Shown: positions 1 to 9,573, counted from the first letter of the stretch. The stretch is 64,000 nucleotides of DNA from Paenibacillaceae bacterium (GCA_004134985.1 REGQ01000001.1:434001-498000), one strand, 5' to 3'. The notes: generated by a model from the sequence alone, not told the origin. Program-made: numbers and translations.

Positions 1-750
1 GATTTTCAAATCGGACTTGATAAACTCCAAAATCTCGGATTTCTTGATTATCTGGCGCTTCTCCTCCAAAATAACCTCTACGTCGCTTGCGTCCAAGCGC
101 CCATCCTCAACCATCGCACGGGCAAACGCGTTTTCCGCTTCATGCAACGTAAGCCCAAGCGCCGCTTTGGCTAACCGTTCCTTTTCTTCCTGCGATAAAT
201 CGATGACTATTCGGCCGCTTCGCTGGTTGGCATCGATCATTTCTTCAAGCACGCTTTTGATTTCTCCAAACGAGGGCAAGTCAAAATCAACGATAGTAAG
301 TTCCTTTTGCAGTTCAGTGGGAAGCATCATGATGGGACTAACGATGATGACATTTTTCGGATTGGGGCTTTGCTTCAACGCTGGCACCAGATCGCGGATT
401 TTACGGATCACTTGCAATTCCGCCTGTCGGCCAGCTCCGCCGAAATAGATATGAAAATCTTTCAGTACAAAAACGGCGGGTTGATCGTATGACTCGATGA
501 ACTCGAGACATTTGAGCGGTGCTTTGGACTCTTCCGAGCCCTTCTTGCCATCCTCCGCCATGCCGTTCGTTAAACTCCAGGTGAACACCTTGCGCACTGT
601 CTTGATCAGCCCTTCATTGGCGGACACGGATCGGATGACAGATAGCGCACGCTCTTCTTCCCATGTCGGTATGTATAAATGAGGAAAGCGCGCTCGCATT
701 AAATTGGACAAGAGCGTTTTAAATTGTAGAATCGAGGATGAATCTTCCAT
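1..750 (-). CDS. Ycf46-type AAA family ATPase, N-terminal part (runs off window)
   Basis: The reading frame is open from an ATG at 748-750 through base 1, so 250 codons are visible and the C-terminal part lies outside the window. A good ribosome site (GGAGG) precedes the ATG. The visible part matches the N-terminal domain of Ycf46-like ATPases: a short helical start, RFPHLYIPTWEEERAL at about residues 21-36, VFVLKDFHIYF near 93-103, and the PSFGEI segment near 167. The Walker A/B AAA core would come later and is not seen. A promoter 60-90 bp upstream and a terminator beyond it separate this gene from the DUF4132 operon. The role of these stand-alone ATPases is unknown to me. The family call rests on sequence resemblance recalled from memory. 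Confidence 0.75.
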   Translation of the reverse strand, partial: MEDSSSILQFKTLLSNLMRARFPHLYIPTWEEERALSVIRSVSANEGLIKTVRKVFTWSLTNGMAEDGKKGSEESKAPLKCLEFIESYDQPAVFVLKDFHIYFGGAGRQAELQVIRKIRDLVPALKQSPNPKNVIIVSPIMMLPTELQKELTIVDFDLPSFGEIKSVLEEMIDANQRSGRIVIDLSQEEKERLAKAALGLTLHEAENAFARAMVEDGRLDASDVEVILEEKRQIIKKSEILEFIKSDLKI

Positions 751-808
751 ATTAATAAGGTCCTCCATACATAATAGATGGATATTGGTTAAAACAACCG
801 TTTTTTCC

Positions 809-837
809 ATTATACAACCAACGCCGAAATCCGACAA
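809..837 (-). promoter_or_regulatory. Sigma-A type promoter for the Ycf46-like ATPase gene
   Basis: On the minus strand a -35 TTGTCG (832-837) and a perfect -10 TATAAT (809-814) are separated by 17 bp, about 60 bp before the ATG at 750. The rest of the 751-982 gap shows nothing recognisable. Confidence 0.65.
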
Positions 838-982
838 TAAACAGGCAGAAACGACTTTACTGTCCATTGACAGACTCGGGCTAGCATATCCTGTCGCATT
901 GTCGAACGCTGCAGCGGACAAAATTACGGTAGGCAATCAACAGGACGGCAGAGCGGGATTCTGCTTGGGATTTCCCAGGCAA

Positions 983-1026
983 TAATAAAGCCCAGCAACC
1001 CGGCCCTCCTGCGGACCGGGTTGCTG
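983..1026 (-). terminator. Intrinsic terminator of the MoxR-DUF5682-VWA-DUF4132 operon
   Basis: An 11-bp perfect stem (993-1003 with 1016-1026) lies just after the DUF4132 stop. On the minus strand it is followed by a T-rich tail (GGCTTTATTATT). It closes the operon before the Ycf46-like gene. Confidence 0.85.
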
Positions 1027-1032
1027 CTCTTG

Positions 1033-4000
1033 CTACTTCCCTGCTGCTCTCATCACATCGTATACGGCTTCGCTGTAGATCCGCGGCGCAACCTGTGCGA
1101 TCTTCAGCCGCTGCTCATCGCGGTAATAGGCACTGACAGATCGATTGGAGTAGAAAACCAGCTTCTCCAGTTCAACCTGCTCCTGCCCCTCATAGTAAAC
1201 GATGCTCGTGCCGCTGAATTTCAGCTCCGCAATGATATCGCCATACTCCTTATAAAACTCATGGAACCAGCCGCCATCCATCGCACCGCCCTTCTCCCAG
1301 CCGTACTTCTCCATCACACGGATAAGCGTCGAAGGCGACAGCTCATGGTTTGGAATGTCTTCCACTGCAACGCCTTTGGCCTGCTCTTCCGTTGGTACAT
1401 AGACTGTCCGAGCAAGCTGGGGGAACGGCTGAACGATCTCGTAATCATCCAACTGCCCCACCCAATTCTGGACCGCACTTGCATCAAGCTCAAGCGGGTG
1501 GATCAGACCAATCATCGTCGCTTCCTCTAACTCATATTCTTCCTCATCCACCGTATTAAAGGTACCGTCCTCCATATAACGGAACGTTTCCTGCAGCTCG
1601 CCGTTGCTGTAGGCACCCCATATGAGTCCGATGGCGAATTTTTGCATCAGCATATTGCCGACGAACAGGCTTTTCCATGATGCTGCGCTCCACAGCCGCT
1701 GTCTGGACAGCGAATCCTCCAGCCGCAAGGACTGCACCGTAATGAGCCGTTTCAAATCTTTCTTGAGCTGGGCGAATTCCGCCTTGGCCGCTGCAGCCAG
1801 CGCTTCATTGTCCAGGCGCCCCGGAGCGGGCAGGCTCTTGACTTGCTTGCCTGTCTCATCATTGGTAACGGCCAGTTCCAGCTCGTTATTCACTTTGACT
1901 GTAAAAGCTCGCTCACCGTAATTGAACTGCCGCTTGCCGTCCCCGTCAAACCCGAGCGTTGGCACCAGTTTGTCCTCTAATTCCGCTGTAGACATATTCA
2001 TATTGTCCGCAGCCACCATCAGCGCTTCCACAGCCGCTCCGCGAACCTGCTTGTTCTTCACCGTGCGCGTGAACGTGTCGATGCGCATCAGAGCGGACAG
2101 TTCCCCTGTGAAGGCGAGCGCCCTGACCGCATCAGCGGCAATCGCTCCCCGTGATGAATCGGCCCACTGTTCGATTTGTGCGGAGAGCCGCTCGGTCAGC
2201 CTGTTCCCTCCAAGGACCGCCGCCAGAAACAGCACCCAGCGCTCTTTCGCCGGGGCCTTGTTATCCAGCCACTGCTCAAGCACTGCCATCGAGAAATCAG
2301 CTAGCGAACGCGGATCAGCATACTCGCTCACCTGCAGCACAAGCGGATTGGGGGCTGTGCCGAATTCAAACGATTGGGTCAACATAAAGATTTTTATTTC
2401 CGACGCCAGCGCATTACCCTGCTGGTCTGCAAGCAGCGGCAAACGCTCCATGTCAAGCCAGTTCAACCGGGCAAGCTGCTTCTTGTCGGCTGCACTGCCC
2501 AGCGCTGCATGCGCTTCAGCAGGCGGCGCATCCTTCGCATCGAGCAGCTGCTGAATCAGTTGTTTGAACTTCGCGTTCTTCTCCTGCTCCAGCAATTCTC
2601 TATAAATCGCCTCGTGATCTTCAAGCGACCGAATCGCCTCCAGCACCAGTTCCTTCACCTTGGCTTTTTTCTCATTGCGGTACAGCTGAATGTACAGCGA
2701 TCTGTCGCGTGAAGCGGCGAACTCCGCCTGAGCAACGGCTGCCGCTGCCTTCGACGTATCGCCAAGCCCAAGCTGCACCGCACGGTTATAGTGCTCCTGC
2801 GGCAGCTCGTCTTTGGCTGCGTACAGCGTTTTGAGCACTTCTGTCCTTACCCAAAGGGACAGATCCTTGTACATATCCAGACATTGCGCAGCATTCCCTG
2901 ATATGAATCCATAGAATTGTTCAGCAGACACCGATCGGTTGTAGTCACTGTCTCCCAGCTTCAACGCCGCCAACAGGAATTGCCGTTCGTTAACTTCCGG
3001 ATCGTCCGCATAGCGAGACATCGCGTCAAGTCCATCAAAACAGCGGGTTATATACAATCTTCTCAACAGATTTTCTTGCAAATAGGGCTCTGCCACGTGG
3101 CTTAGCAGAACGAAAAAACGGCGGAATAACGGTGTCGAAGGCTCAAGAAAGGCAAAAAGCATCAGATGAACTTCACCTGCGCGCTCAAGCCCCCAGCCCC
3201 GCTTGGAGGCTTCCGATTCTGCCTCCTGCAACTGCGGGAAGGTTAGCTCCCCAGTCAGATAACGGTACATATTGCGGCTTTTGCTGCTCGACTGAAACAA
3301 CGACAGCGCCAGCTGTTCGAGTCGGAGGTTGACATCGGGAACCAGATGTCCGCTGCTGTCTAGCAGCTTATAAACAAAGCCTTTCACAAGTGGATCAGCG
3401 GCAATTTCTGCTGTCCGCAGCGCCCGGGCAGGATCGGCAAGCATATTTCGGTCAAGTTCCTCCCAATGGACGGAATAGCCGCTAAATTCAGCCATCATCA
3501 AAATAATAAGCTCGTACGGTTCATCGAACGGGATGAAATCGCCAAGCAGCTCTAAGAACCGCATCTCATGAGTACGATGGTTATCCAGCCATAGCAAATT
3601 ATGAATGACATGAATGGGGTCAACAGCATAAATCGTCCTCAGCGCTTGCAGCAGCGCCCCATCCCCTTCGTCAGGCGTATTCAACAGGCTGGCTTTGCCG
3701 CCATGTACATTCAGCTTGTACAAAAAGACCGCGCTGAGCAGTGTCATCTTTTCTTTATAATCAGCAGCTGTCATCGTCGCTGAACGCAGCTCCTTGCCCT
3801 GGGCGACATACTCGGCTCGTGCAGCATCGCGTCTGACATCCAAAAAAGTCGATTCAAGCTGCTTGCGGGAGGTGTGCTCTTTGATCGGCAGTGGGGACAT
3901 AACTATCTCCTCAGCAAACCGCTCCGCCTCCTGCCGCAATCCTGTATAATCGCCCGTCAGGGCATGATACATGATCGGCGCCAGCTTTGCCTTCACTTGC

Positions 4001-4527
4001 TCGATATAGCCTTGTTTGTCCAATTCCATATACCGAACCATCAACATCATGCTAACAATATCTGAAATGGACGAATGCGGTCCGCGAAGCTTTAGATTCG
4101 TTTCCAAATCTTTTGCAATGCCATCTTCCCCCAAATGCTTATTGGTCAAGCCGATGAGATGCAGACGCTTCGTCTCCAATTCCCCTGGTTCTAAGATGCT
4201 CGTACCGAGACCGAATGGTTCTAGGTCATTTCCCAGGCACATCTCCAAGATCTGATTGCGGCTATGTCCACTAGTTGCCATTGCGAACAGAACCGCTGCC
4301 GCGCGGAAAAACATATTTTCATCGATTCTCCGCATTTCCGGAAAAATATGAAGCAAAGTATAAACATATTTAACGGAATTTCCAGGAACTCCCGGGAAAG
4401 TATCGCAGGCTCCAGTAATATACTGCCCTGTGATTTCTTTCAACTCCTCGCTGATTCCGGCCTCTAACTTCAATTTGGCAAGGAATTTCCCCACCAAAGA
4501 ATGATCTTCGCTTTTCTTCAACAGCAT
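1033..4527 (-). CDS. DUF4132 domain protein (MolR-like), last gene of the MoxR/VWA operon
   Basis: A protein of 1164 residues, mostly alpha-helical in appearance with many short Leu/Ala-rich helical pairs that suggest HEAT-like repeats. The C-terminal 250 residues (LWSAASWKSLFVGNMLMQ, then LIWGAYSNG and a long acidic DEEEYELEEA stretch) match the DUF4132 family that includes E. coli MolR/YehI. The frame is open further upstream, but that part lies in the VWA gene. The ATG at 4527 is preceded by AGGAGG at a good distance and begins 14 nt after the VWA stop, so it is the likely start. Co-transcription with the MoxR ATPase and VWA gene suggests a shared complex. The biochemical role is not known. 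Confidence 0.8.
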   Translation of the reverse strand: MLLKKSEDHSLVGKFLAKLKLEAGISEELKEITGQYITGACDTFPGVPGNSVKYVYTLLHIFPEMRRIDENMFFRAAAVLFAMATSGHSRNQILEMCLGNDLEPFGLGTSILEPGELETKRLHLIGLTNKHLGEDGIAKDLETNLKLRGPHSSISDIVSMMLMVRYMELDKQGYIEQVKAKLAPIMYHALTGDYTGLRQEAERFAEEIVMSPLPIKEHTSRKQLESTFLDVRRDAARAEYVAQGKELRSATMTAADYKEKMTLLSAVFLYKLNVHGGKASLLNTPDEGDGALLQALRTIYAVDPIHVIHNLLWLDNHRTHEMRFLELLGDFIPFDEPYELIILMMAEFSGYSVHWEELDRNMLADPARALRTAEIAADPLVKGFVYKLLDSSGHLVPDVNLRLEQLALSLFQSSSKSRNMYRYLTGELTFPQLQEAESEASKRGWGLERAGEVHLMLFAFLEPSTPLFRRFFVLLSHVAEPYLQENLLRRLYITRCFDGLDAMSRYADDPEVNERQFLLAALKLGDSDYNRSVSAEQFYGFISGNAAQCLDMYKDLSLWVRTEVLKTLYAAKDELPQEHYNRAVQLGLGDTSKAAAAVAQAEFAASRDRSLYIQLYRNEKKAKVKELVLEAIRSLEDHEAIYRELLEQEKNAKFKQLIQQLLDAKDAPPAEAHAALGSAADKKQLARLNWLDMERLPLLADQQGNALASEIKIFMLTQSFEFGTAPNPLVLQVSEYADPRSLADFSMAVLEQWLDNKAPAKERWVLFLAAVLGGNRLTERLSAQIEQWADSSRGAIAADAVRALAFTGELSALMRIDTFTRTVKNKQVRGAAVEALMVAADNMNMSTAELEDKLVPTLGFDGDGKRQFNYGERAFTVKVNNELELAVTNDETGKQVKSLPAPGRLDNEALAAAAKAEFAQLKKDLKRLITVQSLRLEDSLSRQRLWSAASWKSLFVGNMLMQKFAIGLIWGAYSNGELQETFRYMEDGTFNTVDEEEYELEEATMIGLIHPLELDASAVQNWVGQLDDYEIVQPFPQLARTVYVPTEEQAKGVAVEDIPNHELSPSTLIRVMEKYGWEKGGAMDGGWFHEFYKEYGDIIAELKFSGTSIVYYEGQEQVELEKLVFYSNRSVSAYYRDEQRLKIAQVAPRIYSEAVYDVMRAAGK

Positions 4528-4541
4528 GCTGTTTCCTCCTG

Positions 4542-5681
4542 CTAGGACATTATTTTGCCGATCCAGCGCGGCAATTCCGTCGGTGTAATCGCTGCGACAT
4601 GGGCTCCCATGTCGGCAAGCTTGCGGGCAGCGTCCACATTGTATGCGGCATGCCCGGCAAAATCGAGCGCGGTCAGCACAAGAAATGTGCATCCTGCATC
4701 GATAATCTCCTTGCCTGCGCGGTACATCTCTGCTGATGGGTATCCTTCCTCCAGATCGCTGACCAAAATGAACAGCGTGCGGGAAGGATGCTCCAGCAGT
4801 GTTTGGCCATAGCGCAGCGCGCGGGAAATGTGGGTTCCCCCGCCCAACTGAACGCTCATCAGCAGTTCGACCGGATCATCGAGCCGATCGGTCAAGTCAA
4901 CCACCTGCGTATCGAAAATGAAAAGTTTTGTTTTGAGTGCATTTAATTTATGAAAAATGCCTGCCATGACGGCACTGTAAATGACGGAATCAAGCATGCT
5001 CCCGCTTTCGTCGATAGCGATGACAATATGCCATTTGTTATGCCGTTCATAACGGCTGTTGAAATAGAGCTGATCGGCGACGATTTTCCTGCGCTGGCGG
5101 TCGTAATTTTTCAGGTTTTTGGTGATGGTGCGCTGAACGTTGAGATTTTTGAGCATCTTGACGTAGCCGCGCCGGTAGCGGTTGCGCCTGCCTGACAGAC
5201 TCTGGCGAACCTCATTTTCCAGACTTTTCGTCAGCTCGTCCACAACTTTGCGGACGATCGCTTTCGCGCTTTGCACAACCGCACCCTTCATATGGCCTTT
5301 GAACTGCATAATGCTGCGCAGCAAATGCATATTGGGCTCCAGGTTCTCCAGCACGCGGCGATCGGTAAGCATCTCGGTCATCTCGTATTTCTCCAGCGCC
5401 TGCTTCTCCATAATTTCTACCGTCTGCTTCGGAAACAACTGGCGGATTTTGCCCAGCCAGGCCGGCACGGTCAGCTTCGAGCGGCCCTGCCCGCCCTCGC
5501 GGCGATAGCCCTGCTCCTCGCCCTGCTCCCGCTCATACAGAAAGGCAAGCAGTTCATCCAGCTCGGCATAAGCAAAGCTGGCAGGCTCGTACCCGTCCAG
5601 GCCAGCCAGTTTGTCCTCGGAGCTGCTGCCGAGCAGCAGCCGCCAGCGATTCAGCTTCTCCTGGTTCAGATGAGGCTCCAC
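4542..5681 (-). CDS. VWA domain protein (YehP-like), MoxR partner
   Basis: A 379-residue protein with a charged helical N-terminal half (residues 1-210) and a C-terminal von Willebrand A domain. The metal-site motif DESGS is at about 224-228, a GGGTHIS segment follows near 277, and SDLEEG near 307 supplies the third metal-binding region, so the MIDAS looks intact. MoxR ATPases commonly act with such VWA proteins as chaperone or remodelling pairs. The start is GTG at 5679-5681, overlapping the end of the DUF5682 gene by 16 nt and preceded by AAGGAGG. The gene runs into DUF4132 with only 14 nt between, which points to translational coupling. The homology to E. coli YehP is by context and motif. 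Confidence 0.85.
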   Translation of the reverse strand: MEPHLNQEKLNRWRLLLGSSSEDKLAGLDGYEPASFAYAELDELLAFLYEREQGEEQGYRREGGQGRSKLTVPAWLGKIRQLFPKQTVEIMEKQALEKYEMTEMLTDRRVLENLEPNMHLLRSIMQFKGHMKGAVVQSAKAIVRKVVDELTKSLENEVRQSLSGRRNRYRRGYVKMLKNLNVQRTITKNLKNYDRQRRKIVADQLYFNSRYERHNKWHIVIAIDESGSMLDSVIYSAVMAGIFHKLNALKTKLFIFDTQVVDLTDRLDDPVELLMSVQLGGGTHISRALRYGQTLLEHPSRTLFILVSDLEEGYPSAEMYRAGKEIIDAGCTFLVLTALDFAGHAAYNVDAARKLADMGAHVAAITPTELPRWIGKIMS

Positions 5682-8272
5682 TGTCTAAACTCCTCCTTGA
5701 TCGCTTCATCCAGCGCGCGTGTCCGCAGCAGCAGCGCCTCGTCCACCGCCGGGCGGCCATAATGCTGCGGCGCCAAACCGGATAGCGCTGCCGCCCGCTC
5801 GGCAATTTTGCTGATTTCAACCGGGGTGAAATAGGTAAAGGCGAGCCGCAGTTCCGGCACAAGCTGCACAAACTGCTCATGGGAAAGCTGCTCAAGGAGC
5901 GTGTCCAATTCGCCAAGCAAACGGTCATCATGCAGAAATATATCGCGCTTGACCGTAAAAACCCCTTGTAAATATTGCGCGGTGCACAGCATCTGCGCCT
6001 CGCTGCCGTGGATATAGGCGCGGGCTCTGCGGGCAAGTTCATTCGGTTCCAGACTGCCGAGGTTAACCAAAATCGCGGCAACCACCCCTTCAAGCAATGC
6101 AGGCAGCCCAGCATCAGCGAGCAGCTCCTGCAGTTGTTCGCGGAATATGCCTGCAGCCATTTCCTCACTCTCCACCTGAAGGGACAGCATGTAGAGCAGC
6201 TTCAAGCGGTCCGCAATTTCGCCCAATTCCTGCGGATTGGGGCGGGCAAGCGTATGAAGCTTGCCTGCGGCATTGCCGTAGGCTGCGCGGGTCAAGCCCG
6301 ACAGGCGATTGCCGTCGGCAATGCCAAGCAGTGTCCGCTGCTCCTGCAGCAGCAGCAAAATTTGCAGTGTACCGCACAGAGAGACAAAGCTGCCGTCGCG
6401 GCTCAGGAACGACTCGACAAGCGCGTACAGCCGCTCGCCAAGCTGCTCCAGTCCCATCAGCAGCGCTTGGAGCAGCAGTTTGGCCGCTTGCTCGCTCTGC
6501 TGATCCGGCAAGGCTGCAATCCGCTCCTCCATCTTGCGGATGGCCGCTTGAGCGACGGTACCGCCATAGATGGAATTTTCAATCAACCGTGCCTCAACCA
6601 GCGAGGAATAGCCATAATCCCAGCTCTCCCGCAGCAGATTGACATCGCGGCGGTTGATCCAGTCCGGTCCGCTTGTCCGCTTGCAAAAGCCCGTATCCAA
6701 AAATTCGGCGCAATGCAGAAACTGGCTGGTCTTCCGATGGCGCTCCTTCGCATAGAGCTGAAGCTGTCTGCTGCTTCGCCCCGTACCGCCGATGGAAAGC
6801 CTGTATATCCTGCATGTTTCCTTGAAATCCCTGACAATCGGCGCTTCCAGACTGTTCCGCGCCACGGTGCCAATCTTGTCGCCGGTGAGCAGCTTATGCA
6901 GCATCTCGAGCGGCGCGGCCGTTGCCACCGAGCTCTCGCCTTTGGTAAAAGCGGACTGTACGCCATCGATTAATTCGTAGACGCCTGGCGCGTCCTTCCC
7001 GCGCAGCAGCGCCAGCCCTTGCGCCAGACTATGGGCCTCAATAGCGTCCGCGGTGGACACCGGCTCCGAACGACGGCGCAACCGCTGCAGCAGCTGTGCC
7101 AAAAACTGCGACATCACCCCGATGTAAGGATCGGCGTCTCCCCTTTGCAGCGCTTGCCATACGGCGTCGTAGTAATTGACGTATGGCATCCCGCTCGCAT
7201 AACCGTTCAGCCGGTCCGCTTCCTCGAAGGAGTAGACCATCGGAAACACCTGCTCGGTCTGCTTGGTCTGTTCGGTCCGCTCGATCTGTCCAGTCTGTCC
7301 GGCTGCAGCTTGCGACTGCCCCTCATCCACCGCATTCGTATTGCCAAGAGAGGTCTTTGGCGCATGACCAGCCAGCATTGGCTTATTGCAATTCGTCACC
7401 TGCATCCGGCAAGCCGTCTCTGACGCTTCGCCAGCCAGCATTGGCGAATCGCTAACCGTCTCCAAGCCATCTAACAGCCCCCAAGTGTGGAAGCCGCCGG
7501 TTACGACAAGCAGCTTGCCGTGCTTGTCTGCCGCCGCGGCAATTTCCCGGCGCATGTGGGCTTCGCGGAGCAGATCGCCCGATGCGGCCAGTTCCTCCTC
7601 GCTGTAGCCTTTGCGGGCGAGCGTGCAGTAGGTGAACACCTCGCTGACGAATGCCGCAGTCGGCTTGCGCAACCCGCCGATTTCAAATACGTTCTCCCAC
7701 AGCTCATCAAAACTGCGGCTGCCTGTTTTGGCGCACAGTCGAGCAATGTATTCCGAACGGAACAGCATTGATTCGTCCAGCAGGGAAATTTTGTCCGGCC
7801 CTGCGGACTCGTCCTGTTCGTTCTGATCCGTTCTCTCGTCATTTGCCGCTGGCGATTCTCCCTCTACTGTCTGACGGGTCACGGAGCGACTCCGGTAATC
7901 CAGGTCGATGAATCTGGCCGGAATGCCGCGCCTCCTGGCTTCACGCAAAGCGACATATTCCGGTGAATAGGCGAGCAGCGGATAATAACAGGCGGTCATA
8001 TCCTCTTGCCCCATTCGGGCATAGTAAATGCTTACCGGCGGCTCCGTCAGTCCGTCGCTCAAAATGTCGATAAGCGCATTACTGCCGCTCGGCCCCTCAA
8101 TGAGAATAATATCGGGCTTGTAAGCGGCTATCGTCTGCTGCAAATGATAGGAGCAGGCCGGACTGTGATGCCGCACCGGAAAAAAGACGATCTCCGATTG
8201 CAGGTTATATACTTTCTCTGCAGCGATTGCAGCTATTTGATCCATTTCTTCTCGTTGTAATATGCTCCCCAT
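5666..8272 (-). CDS. DUF5682 family protein, third partner of the MoxR/VWA operon
   Basis: An 868-residue protein. The N-terminal part has FFPVRHHSPAC (30-40) and DIILIEGPSGSN (54-65), then ARFIDLDYRS near 140 and VVTGGFHTWGLLDGL near 260. This pattern of an early His motif, a Glu-Gly motif and a late GGFHTWGL recalls the TraB/EreA-ChaN fold; that link is my inference. A low-complexity linker (about 275-345) follows, with PMLAG twice and TGQIERTEQTKQTEQ. The rest is helical. The gene overlaps the MoxR gene by 40 nt if it starts at 8272, or by 13 nt if it starts at the in-frame ATG at 8245; neither site has a strong ribosome signal. The family occurs beside MoxR and VWA genes. Confidence 0.78.
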   Translation of the reverse strand: MGSILQREEMDQIAAIAAEKVYNLQSEIVFFPVRHHSPACSYHLQQTIAAYKPDIILIEGPSGSNALIDILSDGLTEPPVSIYYARMGQEDMTACYYPLLAYSPEYVALREARRRGIPARFIDLDYRSRSVTRQTVEGESPAANDERTDQNEQDESAGPDKISLLDESMLFRSEYIARLCAKTGSRSFDELWENVFEIGGLRKPTAAFVSEVFTYCTLARKGYSEEELAASGDLLREAHMRREIAAAADKHGKLLVVTGGFHTWGLLDGLETVSDSPMLAGEASETACRMQVTNCNKPMLAGHAPKTSLGNTNAVDEGQSQAAAGQTGQIERTEQTKQTEQVFPMVYSFEEADRLNGYASGMPYVNYYDAVWQALQRGDADPYIGVMSQFLAQLLQRLRRRSEPVSTADAIEAHSLAQGLALLRGKDAPGVYELIDGVQSAFTKGESSVATAAPLEMLHKLLTGDKIGTVARNSLEAPIVRDFKETCRIYRLSIGGTGRSSRQLQLYAKERHRKTSQFLHCAEFLDTGFCKRTSGPDWINRRDVNLLRESWDYGYSSLVEARLIENSIYGGTVAQAAIRKMEERIAALPDQQSEQAAKLLLQALLMGLEQLGERLYALVESFLSRDGSFVSLCGTLQILLLLQEQRTLLGIADGNRLSGLTRAAYGNAAGKLHTLARPNPQELGEIADRLKLLYMLSLQVESEEMAAGIFREQLQELLADAGLPALLEGVVAAILVNLGSLEPNELARRARAYIHGSEAQMLCTAQYLQGVFTVKRDIFLHDDRLLGELDTLLEQLSHEQFVQLVPELRLAFTYFTPVEISKIAERAAALSGLAPQHYGRPAVDEALLLRTRALDEAIKEEFRQWSLI

Positions 8273-9339
8273 AGATCCTGTCCTTTTGCCCTTTCTTTCA
8301 CAACTTTCGAGAAATAGGTTTTCAAAATTTGGATATCCTTCTGGTCATCCTTGGCGATTGTGCCAAGCATATTCTGTACCAGTCGCTCCAGCGACATCCG
8401 CTTATTATCGTAATAATGAGACGTGAGCGCGCTCTGCACATAAACTGAAACCGCTTCGGCCGTACTCATCACCGACTGCGGCTTGTCCAGCTTGTACCCT
8501 TCGCTGGTTATTCCCGTGCGCAGCTCCATAAATGTCGTCGCCAGCAGCTCTGTCACATCGATGTCAATGTCCAGTTCAAGTCCGCTTTCCCGGAGCAGGT
8601 TGCGGGCTTGATCCTGAATAATCTGTGCTTCAAGCTTCACCTGATTGACAGGCATGATCGTCTCGAAGTTAAAGCGCCGCTTCAAGGCGCTGCTCATTTC
8701 ATTGACGCCTTTATCGCGAATATTCGCTGTCGCAATGATATTAAAGCCCGGCCTGGCGAACAAAATCTCGTTCTCAAGCTCAGGAATGTTCATCACCTTG
8801 TCGCTGAGCACGCTGATCAATACATCCTGCACTTCCAGCGGGCAGCGGGTTATTTCTTCAAAACGGGTAATCATCCCGTGCTTCATGCCCTGATAAAGCG
8901 GCGAAGGTACAAGCGCCTGGAGAGATGGCCCTTTGTCCAGCAGCATCGCATAGTTCCATGAATACCGGATCATATCCTCGGTGGTGCCGGCCGAGCCTTG
9001 AATCGTATTGATGCTGCTGCCTGAAATAGCAGCGGACAGCAGTTCGCTTAGCATCGTCTTCGCTGTTCCCGGCTCGCCGACCAGCATCAGTCCACGGTTA
9101 CCGGCAAGCGTCACAACGGCGCGCTCGATCAGGGCGTCATCCCCGTAAAATTTGCGGGTGACCGCGACCGCTTCTCCCTCCAGCTCCACCGGCTCCTCGC
9201 GACCGATAATAAAATCACGCACCGCGCGCGGAGACAATTGCCAATTGGGTGGCTTGGCCCCGCCATCGGCAGCCGCCAATGCCTGCAGTTCCCTGGCATA
9301 TCGTTGTTCAACCGGAGGCTTGATCATCTCCGCTGTCAT
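8233..9339 (-). CDS. MoxR-family AAA+ ATPase (YehL-like), first gene of operon
   Basis: A 368-residue AAA+ ATPase. Walker A is GEPGTAKT at 88-95. The Walker B region is ITRFEEITRCPLEVQD, sensor 1 is FNIIATANIRDKG, and the arginine-finger region is SALKRRFNFE. These are typical of the YehL branch of MoxR ATPases. It probably remodels a target protein complex with the VWA partner encoded two genes downstream. The ATG at 9339 follows GAAGGAG. The order MoxR, DUF5682, VWA, DUF4132 with overlaps or short gaps shows a single operon. In E. coli the related set also includes a SWIM-finger protein (YehQ), which I do not find here. Confidence 0.88.
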   Translation of the reverse strand: MTAEMIKPPVEQRYARELQALAAADGGAKPPNWQLSPRAVRDFIIGREEPVELEGEAVAVTRKFYGDDALIERAVVTLAGNRGLMLVGEPGTAKTMLSELLSAAISGSSINTIQGSAGTTEDMIRYSWNYAMLLDKGPSLQALVPSPLYQGMKHGMITRFEEITRCPLEVQDVLISVLSDKVMNIPELENEILFARPGFNIIATANIRDKGVNEMSSALKRRFNFETIMPVNQVKLEAQIIQDQARNLLRESGLELDIDIDVTELLATTFMELRTGITSEGYKLDKPQSVMSTAEAVSVYVQSALTSHYYDNKRMSLERLVQNMLGTIAKDDQKDIQILKTYFSKVVKERAKGQDLWGAYYNEKKWIK

Positions 9340-9373
9340 CTGCTGCTCTCTCCTTCAGTCACAACCCTCTGCT

Positions 9374-9390
9374 GCCGTCCCGGGGACGGC
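9374..9390. repeat. Inverted repeat in the leader of the MoxR operon
   Basis: GCCGTCC-CGG-GGACGGC is a perfect 7-bp inverted repeat with a 3-bp loop, 35-50 bp upstream of the MoxR ATG. On the minus strand it lies between a possible TATAAT box (revcomp at 9411-9416, no clear -35) and the ribosome site. It could be an operator or a leader hairpin; I cannot tell which. Confidence 0.45.
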
Positions 9391-9525
9391 TAATAATAGT
9401 TGCGCAAATGTATTATAAGCAGACCCGAGGGCTATTTTCGTCACCATACGGGAATGCATGTTCCTATCAATTTTATCATATGCCTATAGGCAATGATATG
9501 GACAAAAGTCCTTTTTTTTCAAATT

Positions 9526-9573
9526 GCATGTTGTTCCTATCGCATATTATTCCAACTGCATATTGTGCCAATG
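9526..9573. repeat. Three tandem 16-bp imperfect repeats
   Basis: Three head-to-tail units beginning GCATGTTG, GCATATTA and GCATATTG, each exactly 16 bp (9526, 9542, 9558). A related single unit starts at 9456. They lie between the divergent MoxR operon and the preQ1-controlled transporter, about 100 bp before the transporter promoter. Confidence 0.6.

Noticed and set aside
4528-4692. N-terminal extension of the DUF4132 frame
   Set aside because: It lies inside the VWA gene in another frame; the ATG at 4527 has the only good ribosome site.
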